From Theodoxus fluviatilis (taxonomy: Eukaryota; Mollusca; Gastropoda; Cycloneritida; Neritidae): a stretch of DNA of 27,500 nucleotides. The stretch covers positions 27,501-55,000 of the forward strand of contig JAWQFJ010028388.1 in NCBI GenBank assembly GCA_034096865.1. Reading direction: 5' to 3'. Below the pieces are notes generated by a model. That model ran no database searches, was not told the origin of the DNA, and worked only from the letters and a program-made list of their open reading frames with translations. Below are positions 1 to 9,076 of the stretch, one piece after another (positions within the stretch are counted from its first letter, which is position 1; each line of letters starts with the position of its first letter). The position numbers and the translations under genes were made by a program.

Positions 1-420
1 CCCTGGGTTCGGCCCTGCTACTAGAAAGGAAATAAAAGTAAGCCCCAAAAGTAGAGAAAGACGAACGCCATGAAGGTAAAAAAGAGAAATTTGACAAGCA
101 AACGTTGATTCAATGAATTTGATTACAACACTTGGATTTTTGCCTTAGAGAGGCGCTCGATAAACAACTTTTTCTGTAGAGCGTCGTCGCACGTTTTCAG
201 AGGACAGGGTGCAGAGTATGCGACGAAATCAGTCTCACCCGGACTACTGACATCGCGACGCCGACTGCCGCAGTTACAGGCGCCAGTTGGGCTCGATAGA
301 GTTCAAGTACAGTCCATTTGCATGAGATGGGATGTAAATGATCTCTCCTTGTCCGCTCTTCCAATCAATTCCAACACAACCCCGGTCTTGTTCCCTGCAC
401 TGCCCCCATCCCCGCCTGCG

Positions 421-520
421 TCCCTTTTCTCCTGCACCCCCACCCCTCTGCACTTCCTCCCCCCCACCCCCTCGTCTTCCATTTTCCACCCCGTCTTGGG
501 CCACCCCCACCCACCTCTCC
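421..520. repeat. Polypyrimidine low-complexity tract
   Basis: The plus strand is almost entirely C and T with several C runs. It accounts for the overlapping open frames in this interval, which translate into Pro/Ser-rich or Gly/Arg-rich low complexity. A second homopolymer, 15 C in a row, sits at 845-859. Confidence 0.8.
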
Positions 521-539
521 CCCCTTTCCGCGCCAGTGT

Positions 540-690
540 GTACGCAGCGCGGGGCCGCGATGTGCAGAGGACGATTTTTGGCGCGCTGCGCACTGGGACT
601 TTTACGAGGTCTGGGAATTAAAGTTGTCAGCGGCGCGATCCATCATGGAGCGCAGGCACTTTCTTGTAGCAACACGTGTCCACGTCGTCG
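540..690. promoter_or_regulatory. CpG-rich patch with E2F-like and E-box motifs
   Basis: CpG is locally frequent compared with the flanks. TTTTGGCGCG at 576-585 matches the E2F core (TTTSGCGC), and CACGTG at 673-678 is a canonical E-box. There is no TATA box and no recognisable downstream exon, so a promoter role is inference. The patch could equally be a CpG-rich repeat relic. Confidence 0.25.
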
Positions 691-2014
691 AGGGGGTCAC
701 CCAGTGCTGACGATGTTCGGCGATGTCGGGCAAAGGTGTTGTCTGCTTGCGCCCTGTTTTCCTGCACGATCGTGTCATGACAAAGACGGCGTAAATTTAA
801 GCACACGATTTCCCGTGCAAAAGCAACCGGACCCTCTTATTCAACCCCCCCCCCCCCCCTTTCCCCACTTCCTCTTCCGTGCCTATTCTGTCTTTCTCAA
901 AATGTCATCTCTACCCTTAAAGCGTACCATCTCCACCCTTTCATAATACACTCATTGACACATGTGTCTCTGTCTGCAGTAATCCTTTCTATGATGGGCT
1001 TTATGCGTGATGCTATCTACTCTAGTAAACGCATTCCATTGTCAGTTTGTGGATTTGAACCACAAGGCACCGCTGATCTGTGCCGAGTGTGCAGTGACAT
1101 GATTGGTTTTATGAGGGTTTGAGGCCTATCAGCCTTGGAAGGCTATGTAAGGCCATCATTGATCATGAAATCACTTGAACTGGTTAACATGTCACAGTTT
1201 CCCTAGTTATGCACTTTTTACGAATCGCCTAGGGAAACGTGGTGGGTCTTTTGTTACCCCCAGCCCACAGAGCAACTACGGGGATGAGGTGTAAATCCCT
1301 GTTCCTTGGCCGAAATAGAAAGGTCCTGGCCACACAATATGCCCCTTTTTTCCTCTCACTGCCTGCTTTGTGATTTCTCTCATCCATCTTCTTGCACTTT
1401 TCTATTCTTTGGTCTTGGTAAAGCTAGCATCCATATGCGTTTATTTCTAAATCCCTCACTCATTCATCCATCTTCATATGTTTTGTGCATCTGGGTTTAC
1501 GTCCCACACCACAAATCTGACAGTTTGTTCACTTTTCCCCGTGGGTGGGGGGCAAGGCAGATCCAGTGCGTCTTGCTCTTACTTCTACTAGCTCTAGTTA
1601 TTTGGTAGTCAACGGACTTGCATAGCCTACGGAGAACGAGAGGCTGTAAAGCTGCAGTCATCGTGATCACCATCATCGTTCTCTTATTCATCCGTCACAA
1701 TAAGCTTCCTTAATTCTCCATGATCCCAGAAGGAAAGTCCTTTGAGTCTATGAACATTTTCAGAATGTGGACAAATGAATTTCTTCTTTCATGCTACCAT
1801 CCTCATATTTGTCTGTTCATTCGTTTGTCTGTCCTTCCGTCCGCCTGTCCGTACCTACCTCTTTCTTAACCCAGCTATCAGGACTTTATGTCACTCATTG
1901 ACTTCAAGTGATATATCCAAAACTCTTGTTGAGGACCAAAAGAAATGTAATAGGGGACATGAGTGGGACATGGCAATAGGGACAACGGCTGGAGGTATAG
2001 TGTGTATGAGTGTA

Positions 2015-2045
2015 AGTGTGTGTGTGTGTGTGTGTGTGTGTGTAG

Positions 2046-2135
<90 letters not shown>
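2015..2135. repeat. Compound microsatellite (GT)n-(GA)n-G11
   Basis: A nearly pure GT tract covers 2015-2084 and a GA tract covers 2090-2125, followed by a run of 11 G at 2125-2135. GT tracts can adopt Z-DNA, and the purine strand of GA tracts can form triplexes. The apparent open frames on both strands are repeat artefacts. Confidence 0.95.
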
Positions 2136-2540
2136 AAGAAACAATAAATGCCAAAGATCACTCATGCAGGAAATGAAAGGAGTTCATACGGCGAGAAAGC
2201 TCTGAGTTGTCGATTGGCCGTCGAAGAAAAAAAGTGATGCCTTCATCAATCAAACTGAGAGCTATCTCAAACGAAAACCTAAGGAGCCTCACACAATTGT
2301 GGCGTCTATCTTTTGCATGCTTTTTGAATATGTTCTAGTGCATTTTGTAAAAGTCTTCATTTAAATTTTCTGACTTTTTTGCACAAACAAATGGTGCATG
2401 CATGTAAATGCCTGTGAAAAAGTCTTTTTTAAGGTAAGCAGCATTACTATTACATTATTGCAGGTCATCAGCTCTAGACAGACAAGCATCCAATCATTAC
2501 TTGCCACTCCTGTTTCCAACTCAATGGGAGTGTACGGTAA

Positions 2541-2581
2541 GGCAAGCAGGCAGGCAGGCAGGCGGGCGGGCGGGCGAGCGG

Positions 2582-2612
<31 letters not shown>

Positions 2613-2625
2613 ACAGGCAGGCAGG
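2541..2625. repeat. Tetranucleotide microsatellite (GGCA)n with GGCG variants
   Basis: GGCA units with an internal block changed to GGCG (about 2561-2582) and one AGAC interruption. The block of G variants in the middle suggests local slippage expansion of a mutated unit. The translated Gly/Arg/Gln repeat on either strand is not a protein. Confidence 0.95.
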
Positions 2626-2985
2626 ACACAACACACTTGAACGTCTCTAATCAGGTCTCCTTCCGCCTTCCCCTTTTGATGGCATGCAATACTAATGAAA
2701 CAAGCGATGGCAAATTATCATGCACGCAGATCAAACCAGCGAAGCGAAGTATACAGGGGGTGGGTTTCCTATACCATGGATATGCAATCCAACGCAATCC
2801 AAAGGGCGTTTCCGGTATAAATTGTATGTGATCGCTATAATCATACAGGAGTCAAAATACAACTTGGGACGAAAAAGCAGACAGTGCCTGGTTTTGGAAA
2901 CGGATTTCTTACATGAACTGACTGGTTGGACGTTGCGTATGATTACAGCGATGACTTTTTTAAAAGACCGGAAATGACCTCTGTG

Positions 2986-3530
2986 CTTTGCTTTGGATTG
3001 CTTTGGATTGCTTTGGATTGCTTTGGATTGCTTTGAGTTGCTTTGGATTGCTTTGGATTGCTTTGAGTTGCTTTGGATTGCTTTGAGTTGCTTTGGATTG
3101 CTTTGAGTTGCTTTGGATTGCTTTGAGTTGCTTTGGATTGCTTTGGATTGCTTTGAGTTGCTTTGGATTGCTTTGAGTTGCTTTGGATTGCTTTGAGTTG
3201 CTTTGGATTGCTTTGAGTTGCTTTGGAATACTTTGAGTTGCTTTGGATTGCCTTGAGTTGCTTTGGATTGCTTTGAGTTGCTTTGGGTTGCCTTGAGTTG
3301 CTTTGGATTGCTTTGAGTTGCTTTGGATTCCTTTGAGTTGCTTTGGGTTGCCTTGGGTTGCTTTGGGTTGCCTTGAGTTGCTTTGGATTGCTTTGAGTTG
3401 CTTTGGGTTGCCTTGAGTTGCTTTGGATTGCTTTGAGTTGCTTTGGATTGCTTTGAGTTGCTTTGGATTGCTTTGAGTTGCTTTGGATTGCTTTGAGTTG
3501 CTTTGGGCTGCTTTGAGTTGCTTTGGGTTG
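2986..3530. repeat. 10-bp minisatellite, largely a 20-bp dimer array
   Basis: From 2991 to 3530 there are exactly 54 units of 10 bp in unbroken register. The main types are CTTTGGATTG and CTTTGAGTTG, usually alternating to make a 20-bp higher-order unit, with later variants CTTTGGGTTG and CCTTGAGTTG. I find substitutions but no insertion or deletion. Because 30 bp is both three units and ten codons, and no unit makes a stop on the minus strand, all three minus frames stay open and give Lys/Gln/Ser/Asn-rich repeats. These are shadows, not proteins. Confidence 0.95.
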
Positions 3531-5122
3531 CATGTGCCAAGTCCTGGGAAATCCGCCTCAGGCTTGGAAAACAAGGTTCAGCCGCGAGATGAGATCTGTT
3601 GTCTGCTGACGTCAGGTGCGGTGTGGTCCCAGGCAGAGCGGCATCGCATCTGTATAATGCAATGACATCGCAATGCACGGTTGAAAAATGAGCCTTTTGT
3701 TTCTTTCACAAAGTAACATCAAAAGCTACGCATGCAGCATGTATAAACTATTTTGAGATGGCCGTGTCTGAACTCTTGTATACTTGGAGTGATCTAAGTG
3801 TCGTGACTAAGTCTTCCTAAAGGCCCAAAATGAAAGAAAAGAGTCAAGCTAATGATATGCGCAACTTTTTCCTCCCCCAGTTAAAATGCAAGACAACGCA
3901 GACAAGGGGAGAGTGCCCATCAGCGTGTATGCAAATTTCAGGACTACTGAATGGTCAGAGCAGGACAGACGGAAAAGAAGGGGGGAGGAGGCGAGGAGTT
4001 TGGATAGGATGGAAAGGGAAGGAGGGGCACTGGGTGCGTCATATGTTGACTCTAGGGACGGTGGGTCACGTCTTACTGCGCATGCGTTGTCGAGACAACA
4101 CAGGGGATGTGCAGGATGGGGTAATGGTCACGCATGACCAGACAGGGGGCTGGTCAGCCACGGTCTACAAGTCAGGAATGGACAGTGACATACCGTCAGC
4201 ACCAAGAACCCATAAAAAGTCTGGACGGAAGTTGAGAGCGAGACTTACACTTTGCAGCAATCTTCTAAGACTGCGTACAAAGGGGTGAAAGTGCGCTTAT
4301 GTTTAGCGCATTATTACATATGCCTGGATTTCAAAGCGCTCTACACTGTACCCCCAGTCTGCCTTCACATTCAGCTGCATCAAGGTGCTCACTCCTAAAC
4401 TGCAATCTTGTTTTCATTCATAGCTCCTCAAATGACACATTTGCTGCATTAGTCCTGTTGCTTCCTGTGTAGCTTACAGCTACAAGGACTGCAAGGTGAA
4501 ATCGTAGGCAAAATGATTCAGATGCTCCTGTTTCTCAGATCCGAGGGCAGATATAAATAGGGGAGGATTATCTGTCAGTTTTTGAGATGATTCATATGGT
4601 TGGCACTGCTGAAGATCATGCCAGAGCGCAATGTTATTTTTCATTATTGCTTATTAACCTGGTGCAAACACACGATACTTCAGTTACGGTTTGAGGATTC
4701 TCGCCCCTGACAACAGCGGGACAGCGCCCAGTGTTTCGTGAGCGGCGTCCATCACGGCGGTGGCCTGCTCCCGGGCTGCTCAACAATGTAATTACGAATC
4801 CATTTGAATTTACCATTCTCAAGAAAAGGGAAAATGAAGCCTAAGCAAGATTCCTTGACTCTCAACCTGGCTTCTTACTCTGCCTTTCCAGTCTGGTCCT
4901 TTCTCCCGTGGCATTCCTTTATAAAGCTGCCTAACTGTAGAAAGCACCTGCTTCAGTACGTGACACACGGGTGGATAGATCGAGTAGACAGAAGTGGCGG
5001 GTGCATAAAGGTCAAGGCCACTGACACAGGCTGACTGAAGCCTGGAGGAAGGTGTGCAATCACGGCTATACTGACCATAGCGTGAGATGGCCACAACAAA
5101 GCATACAGTGACTTGGGGTCAG

Positions 5123-5127
<5 letters not shown>
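3531..5127. other. Non-coding stretch, no gene recognised
   Basis: I see no supported gene. A 152-codon plus frame at 3830-4288 has no recognisable domain. A full CRE palindrome TGACGTCA lies at 3607-3614, and an NRF1-like site TGCGCATGCG at 4077-4086. Around 4290-4345 there are paired GCGCTT/AAGCGC words resembling the tails of invertebrate SINEs, too short to assign. Confidence 0.5.
4077..4086. promoter_or_regulatory. NRF1-like motif
   Basis: TGCGCATGCG matches the NRF1 palindrome GCGCATGCGC except at the edge. It is a single motif with no CpG island and no adjacent gene, so function is doubtful. Confidence 0.2.

Positions 5128-5153
<26 letters not shown>
5128..5153. repeat. (TC)n microsatellite at the LINE 5' junction
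   Basis: A short pure TC tract directly precedes the point where LINE endonuclease coding sequence becomes recognisable. The LINE frame stays open through it back to a TGA at 5109-5111. The tract probably marks the 5' truncation or insertion junction. Confidence 0.9.
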
Positions 5154-8016
5154 GTCTGCATTTCTCAAAACGGAGAAAGTGTAGTGGACTACTGCTTGCT
5201 CTTACCTGAAAACTTTACTTCCTCCATTAATGTGAAGGTTGCTATGAATATACTGTCAAGCCATATGCCTCTCGAAATTAACATAGGCCCACAAACACTT
5301 TACCAAAATTGTACTCAGACACGCAACAAAGTGGTGTCTAAGCTATTCTGGGATAAAGACAAAGTTGACAACATAAAAGAGGGTCTGCAGTCCACTGCCT
5401 TCCGAGAGAACTTGGCGCAGGCTTGTAGTGCGATTACGCTTTGCCCAGATGCTGCCTTGCAGTTATTCGAGAACGCGCTGCTGACCTGTGCTCAAAGTAT
5501 GCGTAGGAATTTTCAGCTGCGCCAGCCTGCCACTAGCAACTCTGCAAGATGGTTCGATGCAGAATGCGCTACTCTCAAACAGGAAGCTAGAAAGGCTCTG
5601 GCTCAGTTCAGGGATTCTTGTGCTGTAAATGACAAAAACGCCTATACCCTCGCAAGAAACTTATTTAAAGAAACCACGCGGAAGAAAAAGCGTGAGTACA
5701 CAGATTCAGTGTGCAATGAACTCATTAAGAAATCTGCGAACTCGAATACATTTTGGACTCTAGTGCGCCAAGCTTCACCTAGGAGGACGGGAATGCCCGA
5801 TATTGGCATAGACACATGGGAGGAGCATTTTAAACACTTGTTCAGTCTTACCAGGAGTGACCAATGGCACGTCTTCACTGCTGACGGAGGGGGTGGGGTC
5901 ATAGTTGATGAAGACTTGGATGCTCCAATCATGGAAAGAGAGGTGCAATGGGCCATCATGAGGCTGAAAGGGGGGAGGGCTCCGGGAGTCGATGAAATTC
6001 CAAGTGACCTGCTAAAGTTAGCTGGTGGTCAGGTTTTGCCTTTTCTCACTGCATTCTTCGCGAAACTTTACGAAGGGCAATACTTTCCTCCCAAATGGAG
6101 TCGCTCAGTCATCATTCCTCTGTTCAAAGCCGGGGACAAGCTGGACCCTTCCAATTATCGTGGCATCTCCCTGCTTAGCGTGATGAGCAAACTGTTTCTG
6201 TCCATCCTGACTGAACGCCTGAAAACTTGGGCTGAAGATAAGAACAAGATTTGCTACGAACAGGCAGGTTTTCGATCTGAGCATTCCACGATCGACCATA
6301 TTTTTACGCTGCACTCCGCAATAGTTAAAAATGTCTACGGCTGTGGCAGGGGCAAACTTTACGCAGCTTTTATTGATTATAGAAAGGCTTTCGACTCAGT
6401 GGACCGAACCTACCTTTGGAAGGTATTGTCATGGAGCGGAGTGTCGACGAAGTTCATCAACATGCTGAAAGCTGTTTATTCTCAGGTGCAGGCCTGCGTC
6501 AGATGGAACTGGGCTCACTCTGATTTGTTTAACTGTCCAGCCGGTGTAAGGCAAGGGGCAAGTGAGTCGCCGATACTATTTTCCCTTTACATTTCCTACG
6601 CAGCAACCTTTGTGCGAGAACGGGGTCTACATGGAATTCAGCTTCTACCAGGATCGAACGAGATATTCTTCCTTTTGTATGCTGATGACGTGGTACTTCT
6701 GTCAACTACACCAGCCGGCTTACAAAACCAAATTAACAATCTTGAAGTAATATCAAAAGAACTGGGACTGGTCGTGAACACCGAAAAAACCAAAGTGATG
6801 GTCTTCAGACGAGGGGGTCACCTGGCGAAGAGGGAAAAATGGTTTTTGGGGGGTTCACAATTGGAAATTGTAAACAAATACAAATATTTGGGTCACGTTT
6901 TTACCACTAAATTGTCAGTCTCAGTAGCACTAGAGCACCAACTGGTTAAGGCAAAGCAGAAGGTTGCACAGCTGCTAAAAACAATGTGGAGTCTTCACAG
7001 CCTGAACACTTTCGTCTTTTTTAAACTGTTCGATGCCCAGGTAGCCCCTGTCCTCTTGTATGGGGCGGAACTGTGGGGGCTATCGAAACAGGATGTCATC
7101 GAAAAGGCGCACATGTTTGCATGCAAACGCTTTTTAAATGTAGACGTGAGATCTCCCAGTGCTATGGTCTATGGAGAAACGGGAAGATATCCGGTAACTG
7201 TGACGGCGATGTTAAGATCTGTAAAGTACTGGTTGAGACTGTCCAAAATGCCAACCGATAGACTGCCGAAACAGGCATACCTAATGCTATGTAATAGTAA
7301 ACTGTCAGCAGATGTGAACTGGGCTAGAGCAATAATGGAACTCCTGGCTAAGATGGGTTTTAATTTTGTATGGTTGAATGGTGGATGCATGAACGAAAAA
7401 GGCTTTTTGAAGGCACTCAGACAGAGGCTGCTAGACTGCTTCAGGCAGGAATGGAATGCTAAGATCAGCGCAAGTGAACGTTTTAGATTCTATAGATCAT
7501 TCAAAACTTCCTGGCAATGCGAAAGTTATCTCAATGGTATAAACATCAAGAAATTTAGAGACTCCTTTATTAGATTTAGGTTAGGGATTAATGAACTGCA
7601 TGTCAACGGAAGGTACAAGTCGGAACACAGTAGTGTATACTGCCCATTTTGTGTTGACAATGTAGAAAATGAGGTGCACTTTTTAATCCACTGTCCAGAA
7701 TACAACGTTCTCAGGACAAAATACATAGCTAGGTATATCATCCCAGTACGTACCTGTCTTAAATATCTTCTTGATGGACAAGATATACGGAAGACGAGAG
7801 ACGTAGCAATGTACATATACTACGCTCTACAACTGCGCAACCGGTCTACTGAAGTGGAACCCGGAGTCACGGTCTTTTCATTTGTCTCTCAAACCAGTGC
7901 CCACCGGGATGAATAATGTAAAGATTGTTGTACAATATTGAGTAGTCCTCTATATTGAAAAGATGAATACAACTATGGTACATGAATAGACGGTTTAAGT
8001 ATACATCTGTTCATCA
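5154..8016 (+). mobile_element. 5'-truncated non-LTR retrotransposon (LINE), open RT frame
   Basis: The element begins inside the last part of an APE-type endonuclease domain: a segment reading NGESVVDYCLL just upstream of an SSHMPLE motif, where the family normally has SDHxP. It continues through a complete reverse transcriptase and a C-terminal zinc knuckle, then a short 3' region of about 100 bp (7917-8016), and ends at a (TC)n tract. No ORF1 and no complete endonuclease are present, as expected for a 5'-truncated copy. The endonuclease type, YADD box and CCHC tail place it in the large I/Jockey/CR1 group. I do not assign a clade. No target-site duplication is discernible because both ends lie in TC repeats. 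Confidence 0.85.
5184..7916 (+). CDS. LINE ORF2 fragment: endonuclease C-terminus, reverse transcriptase, CCHC knuckle
   Basis: The frame is open for 910 codons and ends at TAA 7914-7916. The coordinates start at a GTG and are a convenience: the frame is open from 5112 and the true start is lost with the 5' end. Residues about 1-38 are the end of an APE-like endonuclease, with SSH where the catalytic SDH is expected. RT fingers include GGRAPGVDEIPSDLLK (about 265-280), WSRSVIIPLFKAGD and YRGISLLS. Motif A is FIDYRKAFD with Asp398; motif B is GVRQGASESPILFSLY; motif C is YADD with Asp501 and Asp502. Thumb-side motifs include NTEKTKVMVF and KYKYLGHVF. A C-terminal zinc knuckle is C820-x2-C823-x8-H832-x4-C837. 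The enzyme would reverse-transcribe its own RNA at a nicked chromosomal site. With all catalytic aspartates and no stop, the copy looks young, but it cannot be autonomous without its 5' half. Confidence 0.9.
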   Translation: MDYCLLLPENFTSSINVKVAMNILSSHMPLEINIGPQTLYQNCTQTRNKVVSKLFWDKDKVDNIKEGLQSTAFRENLAQACSAITLCPDAALQLFENALLTCAQSMRRNFQLRQPATSNSARWFDAECATLKQEARKALAQFRDSCAVNDKNAYTLARNLFKETTRKKKREYTDSVCNELIKKSANSNTFWTLVRQASPRRTGMPDIGIDTWEEHFKHLFSLTRSDQWHVFTADGGGGVIVDEDLDAPIMEREVQWAIMRLKGGRAPGVDEIPSDLLKLAGGQVLPFLTAFFAKLYEGQYFPPKWSRSVIIPLFKAGDKLDPSNYRGISLLSVMSKLFLSILTERLKTWAEDKNKICYEQAGFRSEHSTIDHIFTLHSAIVKNVYGCGRGKLYAAFIDYRKAFDSVDRTYLWKVLSWSGVSTKFINMLKAVYSQVQACVRWNWAHSDLFNCPAGVRQGASESPILFSLYISYAATFVRERGLHGIQLLPGSNEIFFLLYADDVVLLSTTPAGLQNQINNLEVISKELGLVVNTEKTKVMVFRRGGHLAKREKWFLGGSQLEIVNKYKYLGHVFTTKLSVSVALEHQLVKAKQKVAQLLKTMWSLHSLNTFVFFKLFDAQVAPVLLYGAELWGLSKQDVIEKAHMFACKRFLNVDVRSPSAMVYGETGRYPVTVTAMLRSVKYWLRLSKMPTDRLPKQAYLMLCNSKLSADVNWARAIMELLAKMGFNFVWLNGGCMNEKGFLKALRQRLLDCFRQEWNAKISASERFRFYRSFKTSWQCESYLNGINIKKFRDSFIRFRLGINELHVNGRYKSEHSSVYCPFCVDNVENEVHFLIHCPEYNVLRTKYIARYIIPVRTCLKYLLDGQDIRKTRDVAMYIYYALQLRNRSTEVEPGVTVFSFVSQTSAHRDE

Positions 8017-8021
8017 CCCTC

Positions 8022-8064
<43 letters not shown>

Positions 8065-8072
8065 TTCCCTCT

Positions 8073-8153
<81 letters not shown>
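8017..8153. repeat. (TC)n microsatellite
   Basis: About 137 bp of TC with a few CCCT and TG interruptions, directly following the 3' end of the first LINE. It may have grown from the LINE tail or be the pre-existing target. Confidence 0.95.
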
Positions 8154-8157
<4 letters not shown>

Positions 8158-8522
8158 TTTTACCCTTTCGGATGTAGGAATCTAACCGTTGGAATGCCCG
8201 TCTTCGCATCATTATACCTAGGTACATATCTGATTTGTATGGATTCCTTATTGTTGAACTTCTCTTCCAGGGAATACGTTTCTTGTGTATCCATAACCTC
8301 TACAAATATATGCTGATAGTAGGAATATGGCTGAATTTCCTTTATCCATAATCTGATATTTCTGTATCTTAAACATGTACATATCGCGTTTCGTAACACC
8401 AACATTTGACTATTCGTATGTGTACATTGATGCCTTTTTTATATAAAAAGATTGCCATAGTATGCCATACACTCACGTGTAATGATATGTATTCAGTTGA
8501 CGGGTCGTCGGCCGAAATAAAG

Positions 8523-8527
<5 letters not shown>
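8154..8527 (+). mobile_element. LINE-like 3' tail, copy A
   Basis: A non-coding segment ending in a 30-bp block (8498-8527) that contains GGGTCGTCGGCCGAAATAAA and then runs straight into (CT)n. The same block, 26 of 30 identical, ends the next segment at 8801-8830. AATAAA (8516-8521) is a polyadenylation signal placed as in LINE or SINE 3' ends. A 3'-terminal fragment of a retroelement is the best reading; the parent family is not identified. Confidence 0.5.
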
Positions 8528-8560
<33 letters not shown>

Positions 8561-8579
8561 CTCTCTCTCTCTCTATCTC
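8527..8579. repeat. (CT)n microsatellite
   Basis: Pure CT apart from one CGCT and one CTAT interruption. It begins immediately after the AATAAAGAAAT end of tail copy A, as if it were the element's repetitive tail. Confidence 0.95.
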
Positions 8580-8828
8580 GTTAGACTCCATCAGACGCTC
8601 AAGTTGAGCATTATACTATAAGTTGACATGTGAACTACTTTAACTTGGTGTACAAATAATTAATGTTATTTTCAGTGAAATTGCATACTGGCAAGTTTTG
8701 ATAGATCACTGTATTTCATCCGCAGATGATATTCTTTTGTGATATATATAACTGATTTACTAATGTTTTTAATTTATATATATATATATATATTCCTGAA
8801 TGATGGGTCGTTGGCCGAAATAAACGAA

Positions 8829-8830
<2 letters not shown>
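8580..8830 (+). mobile_element. LINE-like 3' tail, copy B
   Basis: An AT-rich non-coding segment with a short (AT)n at 8774-8793. It ends with GGGTCGTTGGCCGAAATAAA inside 8801-8830 and then (TCAA)n. Polyadenylation signal AATAAA is at 8819-8824. Outside the 30-bp block its sequence is not obviously the same as copy A, so the two share only the terminal part or have diverged. Confidence 0.5.

Positions 8831-9076
<246 letters not shown>

Larger units (their letters stand above)
1..2014. other. Non-coding stretch, no gene recognised
   Basis: I see no convincing exon here. Open frames exist on both strands but are short, and the longest (338-946, plus) runs through a C-rich low-complexity segment. 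The stretch contains pyrimidine-rich DNA at 421-520, a run of 15 C at 845-859, a CpG-rich patch at 540-690 (listed separately), and a degenerate TCTG/TCCG-like tract at about 1805-1860. On the minus strand, 1048-1064 forms a perfect tRNA-like T arm (5-bp stem, 7-nt loop TTCAAAT), but no full-length tRNA fold fits around it. Confidence 0.6.

Noticed and set aside
338..946. 202-codon plus-strand frame
   Set aside because: Runs through C-rich low complexity and a C15 run, with no domain or splice support.
2731..3678. 315-codon minus-strand frame rich in Lys, Gln, Ser and Asn
   Set aside because: It is the 10-bp minisatellite read in frame. All three minus frames are open for the same reason.
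3830..4288. 152-codon plus-strand frame
   Set aside because: Composition is mixed but no motif or family is recognisable and nothing else supports it.
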